A program made the translations under genes and the position numbers. Below, one piece after another: positions 55,030 to 64,000 of a stretch of 64,000 nt of DNA. Position 1 is the stretch's first letter. Each line of letters begins with the position of its first letter. Under the pieces are notes generated by a model that did not search any database, was not told where the DNA came from, and saw only the letters and a program-made list of their open reading frames with translations. The stretch comes from Echinometra lucunter. Its lineage: Eukaryota > Echinodermata > Echinoidea > Camarodonta > Echinometridae. The DNA lies in the NCBI GenBank assembly GCA_029962745.1, contig CM057159.1, positions 31,732,774 to 31,796,773 of the forward strand, read 5' to 3'.

Positions 55030-58000
55030 TCATTTGATGATAGTAATATGATACTCATGAGTTTTGATATCCCTGCCCGTCTTGTTGTTTAGGGGAACAT
55101 TATGAATAGTTCTCTCTAACGGAGATGATTCTTTCGCTAGAGGCTTTCGTGTTCCACTTATACTGTAAAGCATCATGTTTCGCTCCGGATAGCTACAGCC
55201 TTTTGGAAAATGTGACCTACTTCCATAATTTTCCTCTTTGAAGAAATGGCATGCATAATGCCCCCCCCCCCCCCTCATTCCTTAGCTCCAAAAGTGCCAC
55301 AGGGCCTTCCGATTAAAATCACTTGAAATAGCGCCGCATGCCTTTCGAATAAACTTGCGGCGCTCTGCCCCACGCGTCCCGTTATTTTTAAACCCTGGGT
55401 TTGCTGGTGGCATTGAGAAATATTTAACGAAAGGAGGATGGAACGAAAAGTGGACAATAAATAATGATAATTATTTTAGCTACTGCCCGAGGGAACCGTA
55501 AGTTCCATATAGTAAGTTTATGAGGATGAATTAATTCAGTAGCCAGTGAGCTAATAAATGAAAAGAGTTGTCTTTTCCAAGTCCAGTTGTTCAACTCTTC
55601 AGCTTTAACAAGGCTTTTCACAACACACCCATATGATTAATTATTCTGCAGGGGTTAATTTAGAGTAATCAACAGAATTGAAAGCATACTGATCAACCAT
55701 TATCACATCAGTGGCAGCAGCGACACAATCGTTTTACCCATGATATTATGATACATATAGTAAATGACCTTGCACATATCATCGCGTGTTATGAATTTAG
55801 TCATAATGGCTGGGGTACTGAAGAGGGAGGCACACACTACGGAGGCACATGTTCTATTGATGAAATTCGAGGGGGTCGTCGAGTGGGGGAAGGATTTAGA
55901 AATGGTATAGCATAATTTCCCATTCGTTGCATTCCCGTACTCACACTTTTGGTTGTTCATTCATACTGCGCCTTCAGAAAAAAGGAATCCCAACTTTGAA
56001 AAAAGAATGCGTATAAATGAACTATATCATCTTCCGCTACTGAATTTGATATCACAAGCATCACAACCTAGAGTATTTGTATGCTTTCCATTGGACACAT
56101 TTTTTCAGTTTTCCGGGGTCACTTATGACTATGAATCCAATGTGGTTCACTTGCATGAAAAAGCTAAAGCTATGATGTTACCGAATTTTATTTTGTTAGG
56201 ATGTGATCTGGATTCTGCAGTTTTCTTCATTGTTTTTTCCCCATTTTTAGTAATCGGGTCCTATCTTTGCCGATCTATTTTTCAGGGTTCTCACTTTGTA
56301 AAAACTTTCTTAGGCTACTTGTGGTAAAAAAAAAAAAAAAAAAAAAACATTATGCAAAAAGCGTTTGCCGAGCAAAGAAGCAACAAGAGTTTAAAAATCC
56401 AAAAGCAATGCACATTAAAGACAAAAAAAAAAAAAAAAAAAAAAGGAAGTAAAAACAAAATCACATTTGGGTTGGAGATTTGGCTTGCTGATTTCACAGA
56501 TATCTATATTTGTAGACAACTAGTAGATGTCTGCAGCATTTGATATAAAGGAACATGCTGTCGATCTAAAATCTTCGTGGTCAAGAATTGTGACTATTAT
56601 CATGTAGGCATGGTAGGTGACACGTTTTTTAATCTTCTTGAGACTTTTTATTAAGGAAAAAAAACTATATTACAACGAGCCTTCTGATTTGCAAAATGAA
56701 CGATGCAAATGAACATGACGAGAGCTTCCAGGATTCCTGAAATATCCATTCCGCTCCAACTCCGCAAACCACTTAGGATTCTGCGCTAACTTTTGAAGAC
56801 ATGGTTTTCAATGATGCGTGACCCTGGCAGCATGATGAAGTTACCATTCGAAAGCGCTCGAATTATTTTTTTTTTCTACATGATAAAACTCAATATCGAT
56901 AAATGCATGGTACTTTTCTATGTTGTTGTTTTTGTTTTTGTTTTTTTTTACAGTTGATTTATTTTCCTTTGCTGGAACGCCCAGTATGTTTCTTTCTCCT
57001 TCTTTTCTACAGGCTGGGGGGGGGGGGGGTGACACTTGCCTTAGTCTTGCACATAGCTCCGGAACAGTATTAACGAAATAATAATATGGAAACGTTACAT
57101 TTCAATGATCTAAATCTATGTGCTTGAAAGCTTTAGTGATCAGAAGTAGTCAGTCACGACTCTTCTGTTTTATTTGTTTTAAATTTCATTTATGTGATTC
57201 ACGATTCTTCTTCATGAATTCGCAAACACTTGCATTTCCATTATTACGTCTCCATCAAATTCGTTTGCAATGCAACCAAATAAATTTTACATTATGCCAA
57301 ATGACAACACAGTTCAGAACTCTTTGCAGCACGGCAACCGCTATGTGCTAGATTGACTGTTTCTTAATGAGCGTTGGCATGGCAACGTGATATTTATTCT
57401 GGTTACCATGGCGATAAGCGTTGGTAATAGGTTGCAAAAGCCATAGACCATGTCCCATTCCATCTACTGATCTGAATACCGATATAAATCATATGAAGCT
57501 TTGTGACTGTAAGATGTGTTGGCAGCAAAACGCATTGAACATTTTGAATGAAGGGCACTTAAACTGCATTACAATAATTATTAGGAGGGGGAAGGGGGGG
57601 GGGGAAGGAATCAAGAATAACGGAGCAGAAAAGAGGGAAGAAAGAAGAAAATGGAGGAGGAGAAGAACAACAATGAACGAATTAGTTCAAGAACGTCTTT
57701 TTTCATTGTACAATTTGTCATTTTTCTTCTTTCAGATTTTTAAATACGATATTTGGTCTTCTTGTTTCTTTAAGCGGTTAATGGGATAAGCCTGAATGAC
57801 TTACGCAACGCCTTACAGTTCTTGAAGTATATGAAAAAAAAATATATTGCCACCGATAATTTGGTCTCTAATGTTTATGTCAGTACTGTAGACGACATAA
57901 AAACAAATAACTGGGCACTTTAAAAAATGACACAAACAAAGTAAAACAAACAATCCTGTATTAGGTGAAAGTTTGGTTCATTTGGTTGGTGGGATTAAAG

Positions 58001-58195
58001 TAAAATAAGTATTTACAAATCATTACTCAGTAGGCATTTTAATGATGTAAACATTTATTCTACTGTTAGGCTCTTCTTCCCATTATTGAGCTGGGTCATT
58101 CACGGTGTTATTCGCTAATTTGTTGTTACTCTGCTGAATCGGCAACTAATTTACAGGCTTATCGAAGAGACTTTTGCAGCAATATTAATGCCCCC
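55030..58195. other. Gene-poor stretch, nothing confident
   Basis: It contains a C tract at 55261-55274, A tracts at 56327-56347 and 56422-56444, a G tract at 57017-57029 and a purine-rich tract at 57583-57670. Two RFX X-box-like words (GTTGGCATGGCAAC and GTTACCATGGCGAT) lie near 57374 and 57402. No exon with good junctions was found. Confidence 0.4.
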
Positions 58196-58199
58196 TCCC

Positions 58200-58402
58200 T
58201 TCCCGGGCACCTTTTTTAAACAAACACATGCACACGTGGGTATCAATATGGATAAAGCACATCACTTTATTTGAAATACAATAAAACAATAATGTAGAAA
58301 AAAATGCCTTGCTCAAGGGCATAAGTGCCTTGTCGGGATCGAACCCTGGACCTTCGCGTCTCCAGTCAAGCGCTTTAAACCATTCGACTACGGCACCTCG
58401 TT
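58200..58402 (-). mobile_element. tRNA-derived SINE, copy 1
   Basis: On the minus strand it begins GAGGTGCCGTAGTCGAATGG (A-box-like) and has a B box GGTTCGATCCC about 45 bases later, then a body with CTTGAGCAAGGCA. These are the internal RNA polymerase III promoter elements of a tRNA-like head. It is not a functional tRNA gene, because the acceptor stem does not close and the sequence runs on into the SINE body. Confidence 0.8.
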
Positions 58403-58440
58403 GTTTGTTTTTGTTTTTTTTTCTCTTGTTGTTGTGGTCT

Positions 58441-58630
58441 TTTTTTAAAAACACGTACACACGTTTTTATCAATAATGCCTATAGCATTTCCATTTATTT
58501 AATATACGACAAAGGAGCAATGTAGATAAATTGCCTTGCTCAAGGGCATAAGGACGTACCACCGGGATCGAAACCCCGACTTTCGCGTTTCCAGTCAAAC
58601 GCGTTAGACCACTCGACCACGGCACCTCCA
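58441..58630 (-). mobile_element. tRNA-derived SINE, copy 2
   Basis: Same family and orientation as 58200-58402, only about 40 bases away: GGAGGTGCCGTGGTCGAGTGG, a B box GGTTTCGATCCC, and a body with CCTTGAGCAAGGCAATTTATC. Similarity extends through the A+T-rich tail region. A CA/CG-rich simple repeat follows (58625-58675). Confidence 0.82.
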
Positions 58631-58762
58631 CACAAACACACACGCACACACACGCGCGCGAGGGCGCGCGCGCATATGATCCTGAAGAGTATAATTGATG
58701 GGGGCGTTTTCATCTGTTTCAATGCAGGGAAAAGGGGGATGCTGAGAGCATGGAAGGAAATT

Positions 58763-58765
<3 letters not shown>

Positions 58766-58795
<30 letters not shown>
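58766..58795. repeat. (GA)n, and (CT)n at 58952-58990
   Basis: A GA run here and a CT run 160 bases later. The CT run forms an unusually long polypyrimidine tract leading into the acceptor at 59001-59002. Confidence 0.9.
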
Positions 58796-58797
<2 letters not shown>

Positions 58798-58947
58798 GGG
58801 GGGGGGGAGAGAAAACGAAGTGAAGTGGAAGTACGTGTCTTTGTATATATTTCGAAATGCCGACTATTTGATTAGTATATTATCATTGTCATAAATGATT
58901 GACTGCACTGAGTTAATGGATCCTATCGCAGTTGTCTAACATAGCAT

Positions 58948-58996
<49 letters not shown>

Positions 58997-59002
58997 TTCT
59001 AG

Positions 59003-59057
59003 CTCATGATGAAGTGCTCCACGGTGTTCTTACCCACGTCTCTGAACAAATGACAAA
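59003..59057 (+). CDS. Candidate exon C: start of a coiled-coil segment
   Basis: Acceptor TTTCTCTCTTTCTAG after a long CT run, donor GTAAGT, 55 bases. It enters in phase 1 and leaves in phase 2, encoding AHDEVLHGVLTHVSEQMTK. It is compatible in phase both with exon B (44161) and directly with the last discoidin exon (29635). Hydrophobic residues at heptad-like spacing lead into the next exon's helix. Confidence 0.6.
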
Positions 59058-59752
59058 GTAAGTATTTTCTATTGTTTAAATATCATTTTGTAATACTCCC
59101 TCCCTCTTCCCCATGCCCCATGTTTATATTTTCATGATTACCTTTAAATGAGTCCCCCTGTTTACCATTAACCTTATTATGGTAATTATTCGACTTCATT
59201 AAATCAGAAATTCATATATTTTGCATTTGACTGCTCACCTTCTTCTCCTTTTGCAGGTTTTGTATATTTATCAACGTACACGAGGTAGACCAACGCGCCT
59301 GTTAGGATTGGAGTGATATTACTTTTAAATGTATTTGATGATGGGCGTGATGAACTGATAACGATGATAATGATAATGATGATAATGATAAAAAAATTAA
59401 GGATGAAAAATGATCCTGCTGCTGATGATTATGATAATTACAACGACAGTAATAACAACAGCAGTGGTGATGATTATGGTAATATTAATACATGCATTTT
59501 CTGTATTGTTGATCTGGAATCTTCATTTCCGAGGCGCGAAAGAAGAAAAGCCATATAGTTTGTTGAGAGGATGCATTCATATCTGCCATATTGTTATGCA
59601 AAGTATTGCTAAGGATATTATTGTCTTCACTTCTAATATAACAACTTTCATTTCTGATTGGGATTTTACGTGAAATGATTCATGCGTATCATGTCGTCAG
59701 CTCTTTATATCAAATTTCAATAGTTAACAGTTTCTTAATCCTATTTTTGCAG

Positions 59753-59823
59753 GGCTTTCCGGATAAATGAAATGAAAGATGAAATGCTCAATCGCCTCAA
59801 CGTCATGCAGCAACGAATTGAAA
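59753..59823 (+). CDS. Candidate exon D: coiled-coil helix
   Basis: Acceptor CTATTTTTGCAG, donor GTAAGA, 71 bases. It enters in phase 2 and leaves in phase 1, encoding AFRINEMKDEMLNRL then NVMQQRIE. With exon C it gives about 40 residues with I/M/L/V at a and d positions and charged residues elsewhere, typical of an oligomerising coiled coil. The protein is not recognised. Confidence 0.65.
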
Positions 59824-60124
59824 GTAAGATACCTTTCCAGTTTGAAATTGTAATTGTATTTTGATTTATCATATGTCTAGTATATCCAACAATGAATATA
59901 TTTACTTTTTAACATATCAGTCGTACGATCATAATCCATGTCTTTGTTTCATCATAATGTGCATCCCACTTTTGTTTTACTTGGACAGAATCAATATAAT
60001 TCGTTGGATGAAATGTTGGCATGATGTGTGATATAAATATTGTAGTTTTCTATTAAGATTTTCTATAAATTTAATGTATTCTAAAACCAATAATTATGAT
60101 CGAAAATATCTGACATTTCTAAAG

Positions 60125-60154
60125 GTGCAGGAGCAGTGGTCCCTCAGCAACAAC
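60125..60154 (+). CDS. Candidate microexon E
   Basis: Thirty bases between ACATTTCTAAAG and GTAAGC. It enters and leaves in phase 1, encoding SAGAVVPQQQ after the coiled coil. Phase agreement and the good donor support it, but a 30-base exon is easily a chance match. The next exon was not found before the window ends. Confidence 0.4.
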
Positions 60155-61184
60155 GTAAGCAAAACAAAATTTAAAAAAAAACTTGCGAATGATAAAACTC
60201 CCTGCCATCCTTTAGCATTGTCATCTTGCATGTCGTAGTTCACCCTGTCAGCAAAATTTTCAAGTTAGTTGAAAAAAATATTGGTGTCTACTTATGTATA
60301 TAAAATGAGTGCAATTCAAAATGATGAAAAAAATATATATATATATTTTTGGTGATATATTTCTTTACGGCTAATTCTCCCAGATATATTCTATATACTA
60401 TGAGAGACGCTGGATAAACGAAAGGGACCAACAATAAAGATTATTTTCATCATTTGGAAAATATTGACAGATTTTAAAACATTGAAATTTCTATTCTTGA
60501 AAAATGTCTCCAGAAAAAAAATCTCATTTTAAAATGTGATATAAGCTCCTATTGTGCTATGTAAATGGCATGGATATGGAACACAAAGCCACACGGTTCT
60601 AGAAAATGAATGACTTTCATTTACATTGTGTGTCATTTTGCGTTTGAAAATTATTTTAGTTCATTTTGCTGTACACGAGCTTTATACACCATATTATTTG
60701 CTTCAATATATGTTTGTGTTTTTAAAAAAAAAATCTTATTATTTATATAATTTTGATAACTTTTTTACTTCGTGCTAGATTTGAATTAGAAATTGTCCTG
60801 CTTTTGCACGAGTATGATTTTGCTGTATGTTTGTTTTAGATCAGCTGTTTTTCATATTGCAGAGTGCTTTGATTTTAATTGTATGAAATTCCATTATCTG
60901 TTTTCTTTTACCATGTTTAGTGTAATTTGTGAAATACTATTTCCAGTTATTTCGTCTTGCGTACGGCATGTTGTAGTGTTCATTCCTTCGAAATCGCAGT
61001 TCCGGTATTAAATTTAAAAGCTTATTTCAAAAAGGCGCTAAATTCATTTTTTCAGCGAAATCAAGGTTTTAGCAGGACTGGACGTTCCATTTGTGCCCCA
61101 GTATAACTATTTTGAATTTACGAATATTTAAGGACAGTAATAAAAAAAAACTTGGTCCAAAAGTTGATATTTCCAAAAGCCACT
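60155..61184. other. Intron or flank, nothing recognised
   Basis: A+T-rich sequence with a short (TA)n run near 60335. No exon with phase-1 entry and adequate junctions was seen. Confidence 0.4.
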
Positions 61185-61440
61185 CGACCCATTTGTAGTA
61201 AATGGGTACCTGGGTAGGATTTATTCCTTGAATGCACGAAGCGTTATCGTTGCTCCAGCTAAAGCCAGGGTAATAGTATTCTTGCGGGGCCCTCTGGGAG
61301 AACAGTACATAGTACTGAAGAGGCTACCCTTGGTAGTAAACAAGACATATCATTATTAGTAGTATTATTATCATTGTTATTATTATTATTATCATTATTA
61401 TCACTTTGCGTAAATCAAGGATTTTTATTCAAACCATTGT
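61185..61440 (+). mobile_element. SINE-like repeat with (ATT)n tail, + orientation
   Basis: It contains AATGGGTACCTGGGTAGGAT, ATTCCTTGAATGC, GGGCCCTCTGGGAGAACAGT and ACCCTTGGTAGTAAACAAGA, then an ATT/ATC tail. An inverted copy with the same internal order lies at 63625-63840. The uniform 3' junction at a trinucleotide tail is typical of retroposed SINEs. Confidence 0.75.
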
Positions 61441-61842
61441 CCTTCTCTGAAACATAAAACCTTCTCACAGTTGCAAGTATCAACATTAGTAATCTAATAA
61501 ATGAGAATGAAAGTGACACTTTATGAGAAGTAATTTGTATCGATTTTTGATTTGTTTGAATTTAACGCCTTTTGGAAATACTACATTTTTTCGCAGCATC
61601 GGAGGTCATGTATGAAAACGAAAGAATTCTTTAAAAATTACTATTCATGCAGGATGTCTTTCAATCTCATTTTAGATGTCTAACATCGTTACTTCCGATA
61701 GTCAAAAGGCCTTGATGTTTTGAAGAAGGAAAATAGGTTATCCTTGATTTACTCAAAATCACTCAAAGTGGATTTGGCGCCTTTTGGTTGTCCAGTTTCC
61801 TTTTAGCTGTTGTTGTGTTGAACTTAGTTTTTTTTTTTTTCA

Positions 61843-62010
61843 GACGTGTGTCAATAACATACGTCTGCCACCGACCGTTTGCGTCACCATTCGCATGATT
61901 CGAAAGACGTGACTCGGACTTGAACCTGTGTACGTCCGATCAGAGTCAGTTTGTAGGTAAAGAGCGTGGACGTTACCGCTAGATGAACTCCTGCTCCCAC
62001 TAATGGGAGT
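61843..62010 (-). repeat. Possible tRNA-related repeat
   Basis: On the minus strand, TCATCTAGCGGTAACG resembles an A box and GGTTCAAGTCCGAG a B box about 60 bases on. The piece ends with a small palindrome (CAGACGTG and its inverse around TCAATAACA). This may be a tRNA-derived SINE of another family, with only one copy in the window. Confidence 0.4.
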
Positions 62011-62574
62011 GAGAGCAAACTTTAAAATCACATCGAATGCATGTTCTTGCTTAGTTATCTTCCTTAGATATCCCAAATAGTGGGTCCAAAACTACATCAT
62101 TATGCTTTGAAAAGTATGGCTTCAGCGTTAACATGGTTAACAAACAATTTTACTAGCATGCTGCTGCATATATAGGAAATTATAAACTACACAATCATTA
62201 GTCAACCGAAATGTGAGGACTTCAATCATAATCTCCCTGTTTGAAAAATATAATTTTAAATATGCAGTTGTACAAACCCGTCTGTGTAGTTTTCATTTAA
62301 AAAAAAAAGGGCGGCTCGTAGCCAACAAGGATGCTCAACAGCATTAAAGAAATAGGCCTATCCTCTTTTCCGATGCCCACAGAGAATATCAGATATTTAT
62401 AAACCTAACTGCAAATGCAAAGCTTTGGTTGGTTTGTATTGTACTAAATGCATGACATTTTCCAGGAAACTATCCCTCTAGTTTTTCTTCTTTAATCAAC
62501 TTCCCTAAAAGTGTTTAGTCTGTTTCAAAGCGTATTAAAGGCGCTGTATACTTAAGCTGTTCTTCTACCATCAT

Positions 62575-62654
62575 CTTCATTATCATCTTCATTATCATCA
62601 TTATTGTCACCATTATTAGTATTACTTTTACCATTAACATTATTGTTAATATTA

Positions 62655-62701
<47 letters not shown>

Positions 62702-62830
62702 ATTATTACTATAATTATTTTTATTATTATCATTATTATCATTATTATTATTATTATTATTTTATCATTATTATAATAATTATTATTATTATTTTTATTA
62801 CTATTATTATCATCATCATCATCATCACGC
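62575..62830. repeat. ATT/ATC trinucleotide repeat
   Basis: A long (ATT)n array with ATC interruptions. The Ile/Asn/Met-rich open frame on the minus strand is its shadow. The flanks on both sides (62011-62570 and 62830-63130) show nothing else. A (GA)n tract follows at 63137-63180. Confidence 0.92.
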
Positions 62831-63624
62831 TTATTATCATCAGCTGCCTGTAGTGTCGGTTGTATAAAGCACATTTGACATTTTATAGCATCATGTACAA
62901 GCAAGCTAGTCATATGCTCTATATAGTAACATGCATTCGCCGTTTGCTTATTAAATCATGACTTGTGAACACAAACAGGAAAACAAAAAAAGGCAAGAGC
63001 AGGAAGTAAGGGGATAAATAAACAGCTGTATAAGTAATTTCGTTGGTTTAGTTTCAATGACTCTCTTGGGATTCAATTCCTTTCTTACGCTCTATATGCA
63101 AACTGCAATGTCGTATTCACAATACGAGGAGAAAAAGAGATAGAGAGAGAGAGAGGGAGAGAGAGGGAGAGAGAGAGAGACGGAGAAAGATTATACACAA
63201 CTGTATTAATCATCTACCTTTTTTCCTTAGTGCATTAATGGCAGGCATCTCACTACTCACGGGGACCTTATCCGTTATGATAAAATTAGATTAAAAGCGG
63301 ACTTTGAAAGAAAGCTTTCTCAATTTCTGATCCCAGTCTAGATAAAAGGAACAAAATCACTTTTAAAAAAGTCACTTTGTTATTAAACCATACTTGAGTG
63401 ACAATGACACGGAGACCCTTCTTACGTTATTGCCAACTTGATTACTTGTTAATGTTTAATTTATTAAAAGCAAACGTCGCATTACTGCAAGGCAATTATA
63501 CTAACAATGGCCATGTACAGGCCTTATTCGTGAATTTTACATCAAACAATACCAGAAAAGGAGAAACGAGAAATAAGAACCTATGAGTAGGTATGGATAT
63601 ATATATATACATAATGATAATATA

Positions 63625-63629
63625 TAATG

Positions 63630-63680
<51 letters not shown>

Positions 63681-63840
63681 TGTCTTGTTTACCCAGGGTA
63701 GCCTCTTCAGTACTATGTACTGTTCTCCCAGAGGGCCCTGCAAGAATATTATTACCCTGGCTTTAGCTCGAGCAACCGTAGCGCTGCGTGCGTTCAAGGA
63801 ATAAATCCTACAAGGTACCCATTTACTACATCTGGGTATA
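63625..63840 (-). mobile_element. SINE-like repeat with (ATT)n tail, inverted copy
   Basis: It is the complement of the 61185-61440 repeat: TGTCTTGTTTACCCAGGGTAG, TCTCCCAGAGGGCCCTG, GAATAAATCCTAC and GTACCCATTTACTAC. The AAT array at 63629-63680 is the tail on this orientation. The sequence from 63840 to the end of the window was not recognised. Confidence 0.78.
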
Positions 63841-64000
63841 TGTATATACACATATATAGACAAGACGAATGTAGAACAAAAAACCGTAGAGATGAAAATA
63901 ATTCCGATATTTCGGGCATAGCCCTTTGTCAAGGAATGACAACATTGAGCGTCGACATGATCACAACAAAAGCAAGCAAAAACAAGCCAAAATGGTCGCG

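Noticed and set aside
58310..58402. Possible tRNA gene on the minus strand
   Set aside because: The A and B boxes are present, but the acceptor stem does not close and the sequence continues into a repeated SINE body with a second copy alongside.
1..64000. CRISPR arrays, operons, phage or bacterial defence systems
   Set aside because: The window has spliced animal genes and eukaryotic transposons; no regularly spaced direct repeats with unique spacers or prokaryotic gene packing were seen.

Overview
The window is eukaryotic, animal nuclear DNA. It is A+T-rich, has short exons with GT/AG junctions in long introns, and carries many microsatellites and inverted-repeat transposon remnants. One gap of exactly 500 N (38501-39000) shows it is a scaffold. 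The repeat style (recurrent TAGGCCTA, TCGCTCGCTTCGCTCGC motifs, tRNA-derived SINEs with a CTCAAGGGCATAAG-type body, many foldback elements) and a gene made of tandem discoidin (F5/8 type C) domains fit an echinoderm, most likely a sea urchin. That assignment is inference.

Positions 1-29635 (+): twelve exons of one gene, with every splice phase compatible. They encode the end of one F5/8C domain and four complete ones, 656 codons in all. Every domain is bounded by phase-1 introns, so each is a symmetric module, and each has a phase-0 intron just before the VF/IF strand where that intron can be seen. The other intra-domain intron sits at a different place in each domain and is missing in one. 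The 5' end of the gene lies outside the window. The 3' end is uncertain: after domain 5 the frame either stops at once (TAG at 29638) or splices onward at GTTAGT.

Positions 29636-64000: possible continuation, or a second + strand gene. Small exons at 43051, 44118, 59003, 59753 and 60125 form a phase-consistent chain ending in a coiled-coil segment. A phase 1-to-2 exon would be needed to join them to the discoidin gene, and the N gap could hide it. On the minus strand a proline-rich terminal exon (38239-38367) suggests the 3' end of an antisense gene whose other exons are in the gap or beyond.

Most of the remainder is mobile-element debris. It includes a hAT-like element with a perfect 8-bp target duplication (11184-13007), a Tc1/mariner-like element invaded by another repeat (13426-15528), and a 1.8-kb TIR element (16537-18369). 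There is also a 2.1-kb CAGTGGCGTAAC element (25343-27419), three palindromic elements in 1.8 kb (30270-32069), and a CR1/L2-like LINE remnant (36305-36660, minus). Two copies of a TA-flanked element carry a THAP-like zinc-finger exon (40692-41390, 45633-46415). Further on are a G-tract-ended element with an 8-bp duplication (41913-42476), a 4.1-kb TIR element with an internal tandem duplication (48616-52753), a mariner-type MITE (53428-53972), and SINE copies at 58.2-58.6, 61.2 and 63.7 kb.

I found no bacterial-type system, CRISPR array or operon. The most interesting biology is the discoidin-repeat gene with drifting introns and altered cysteines, and the large undescribed-looking repeat elements.
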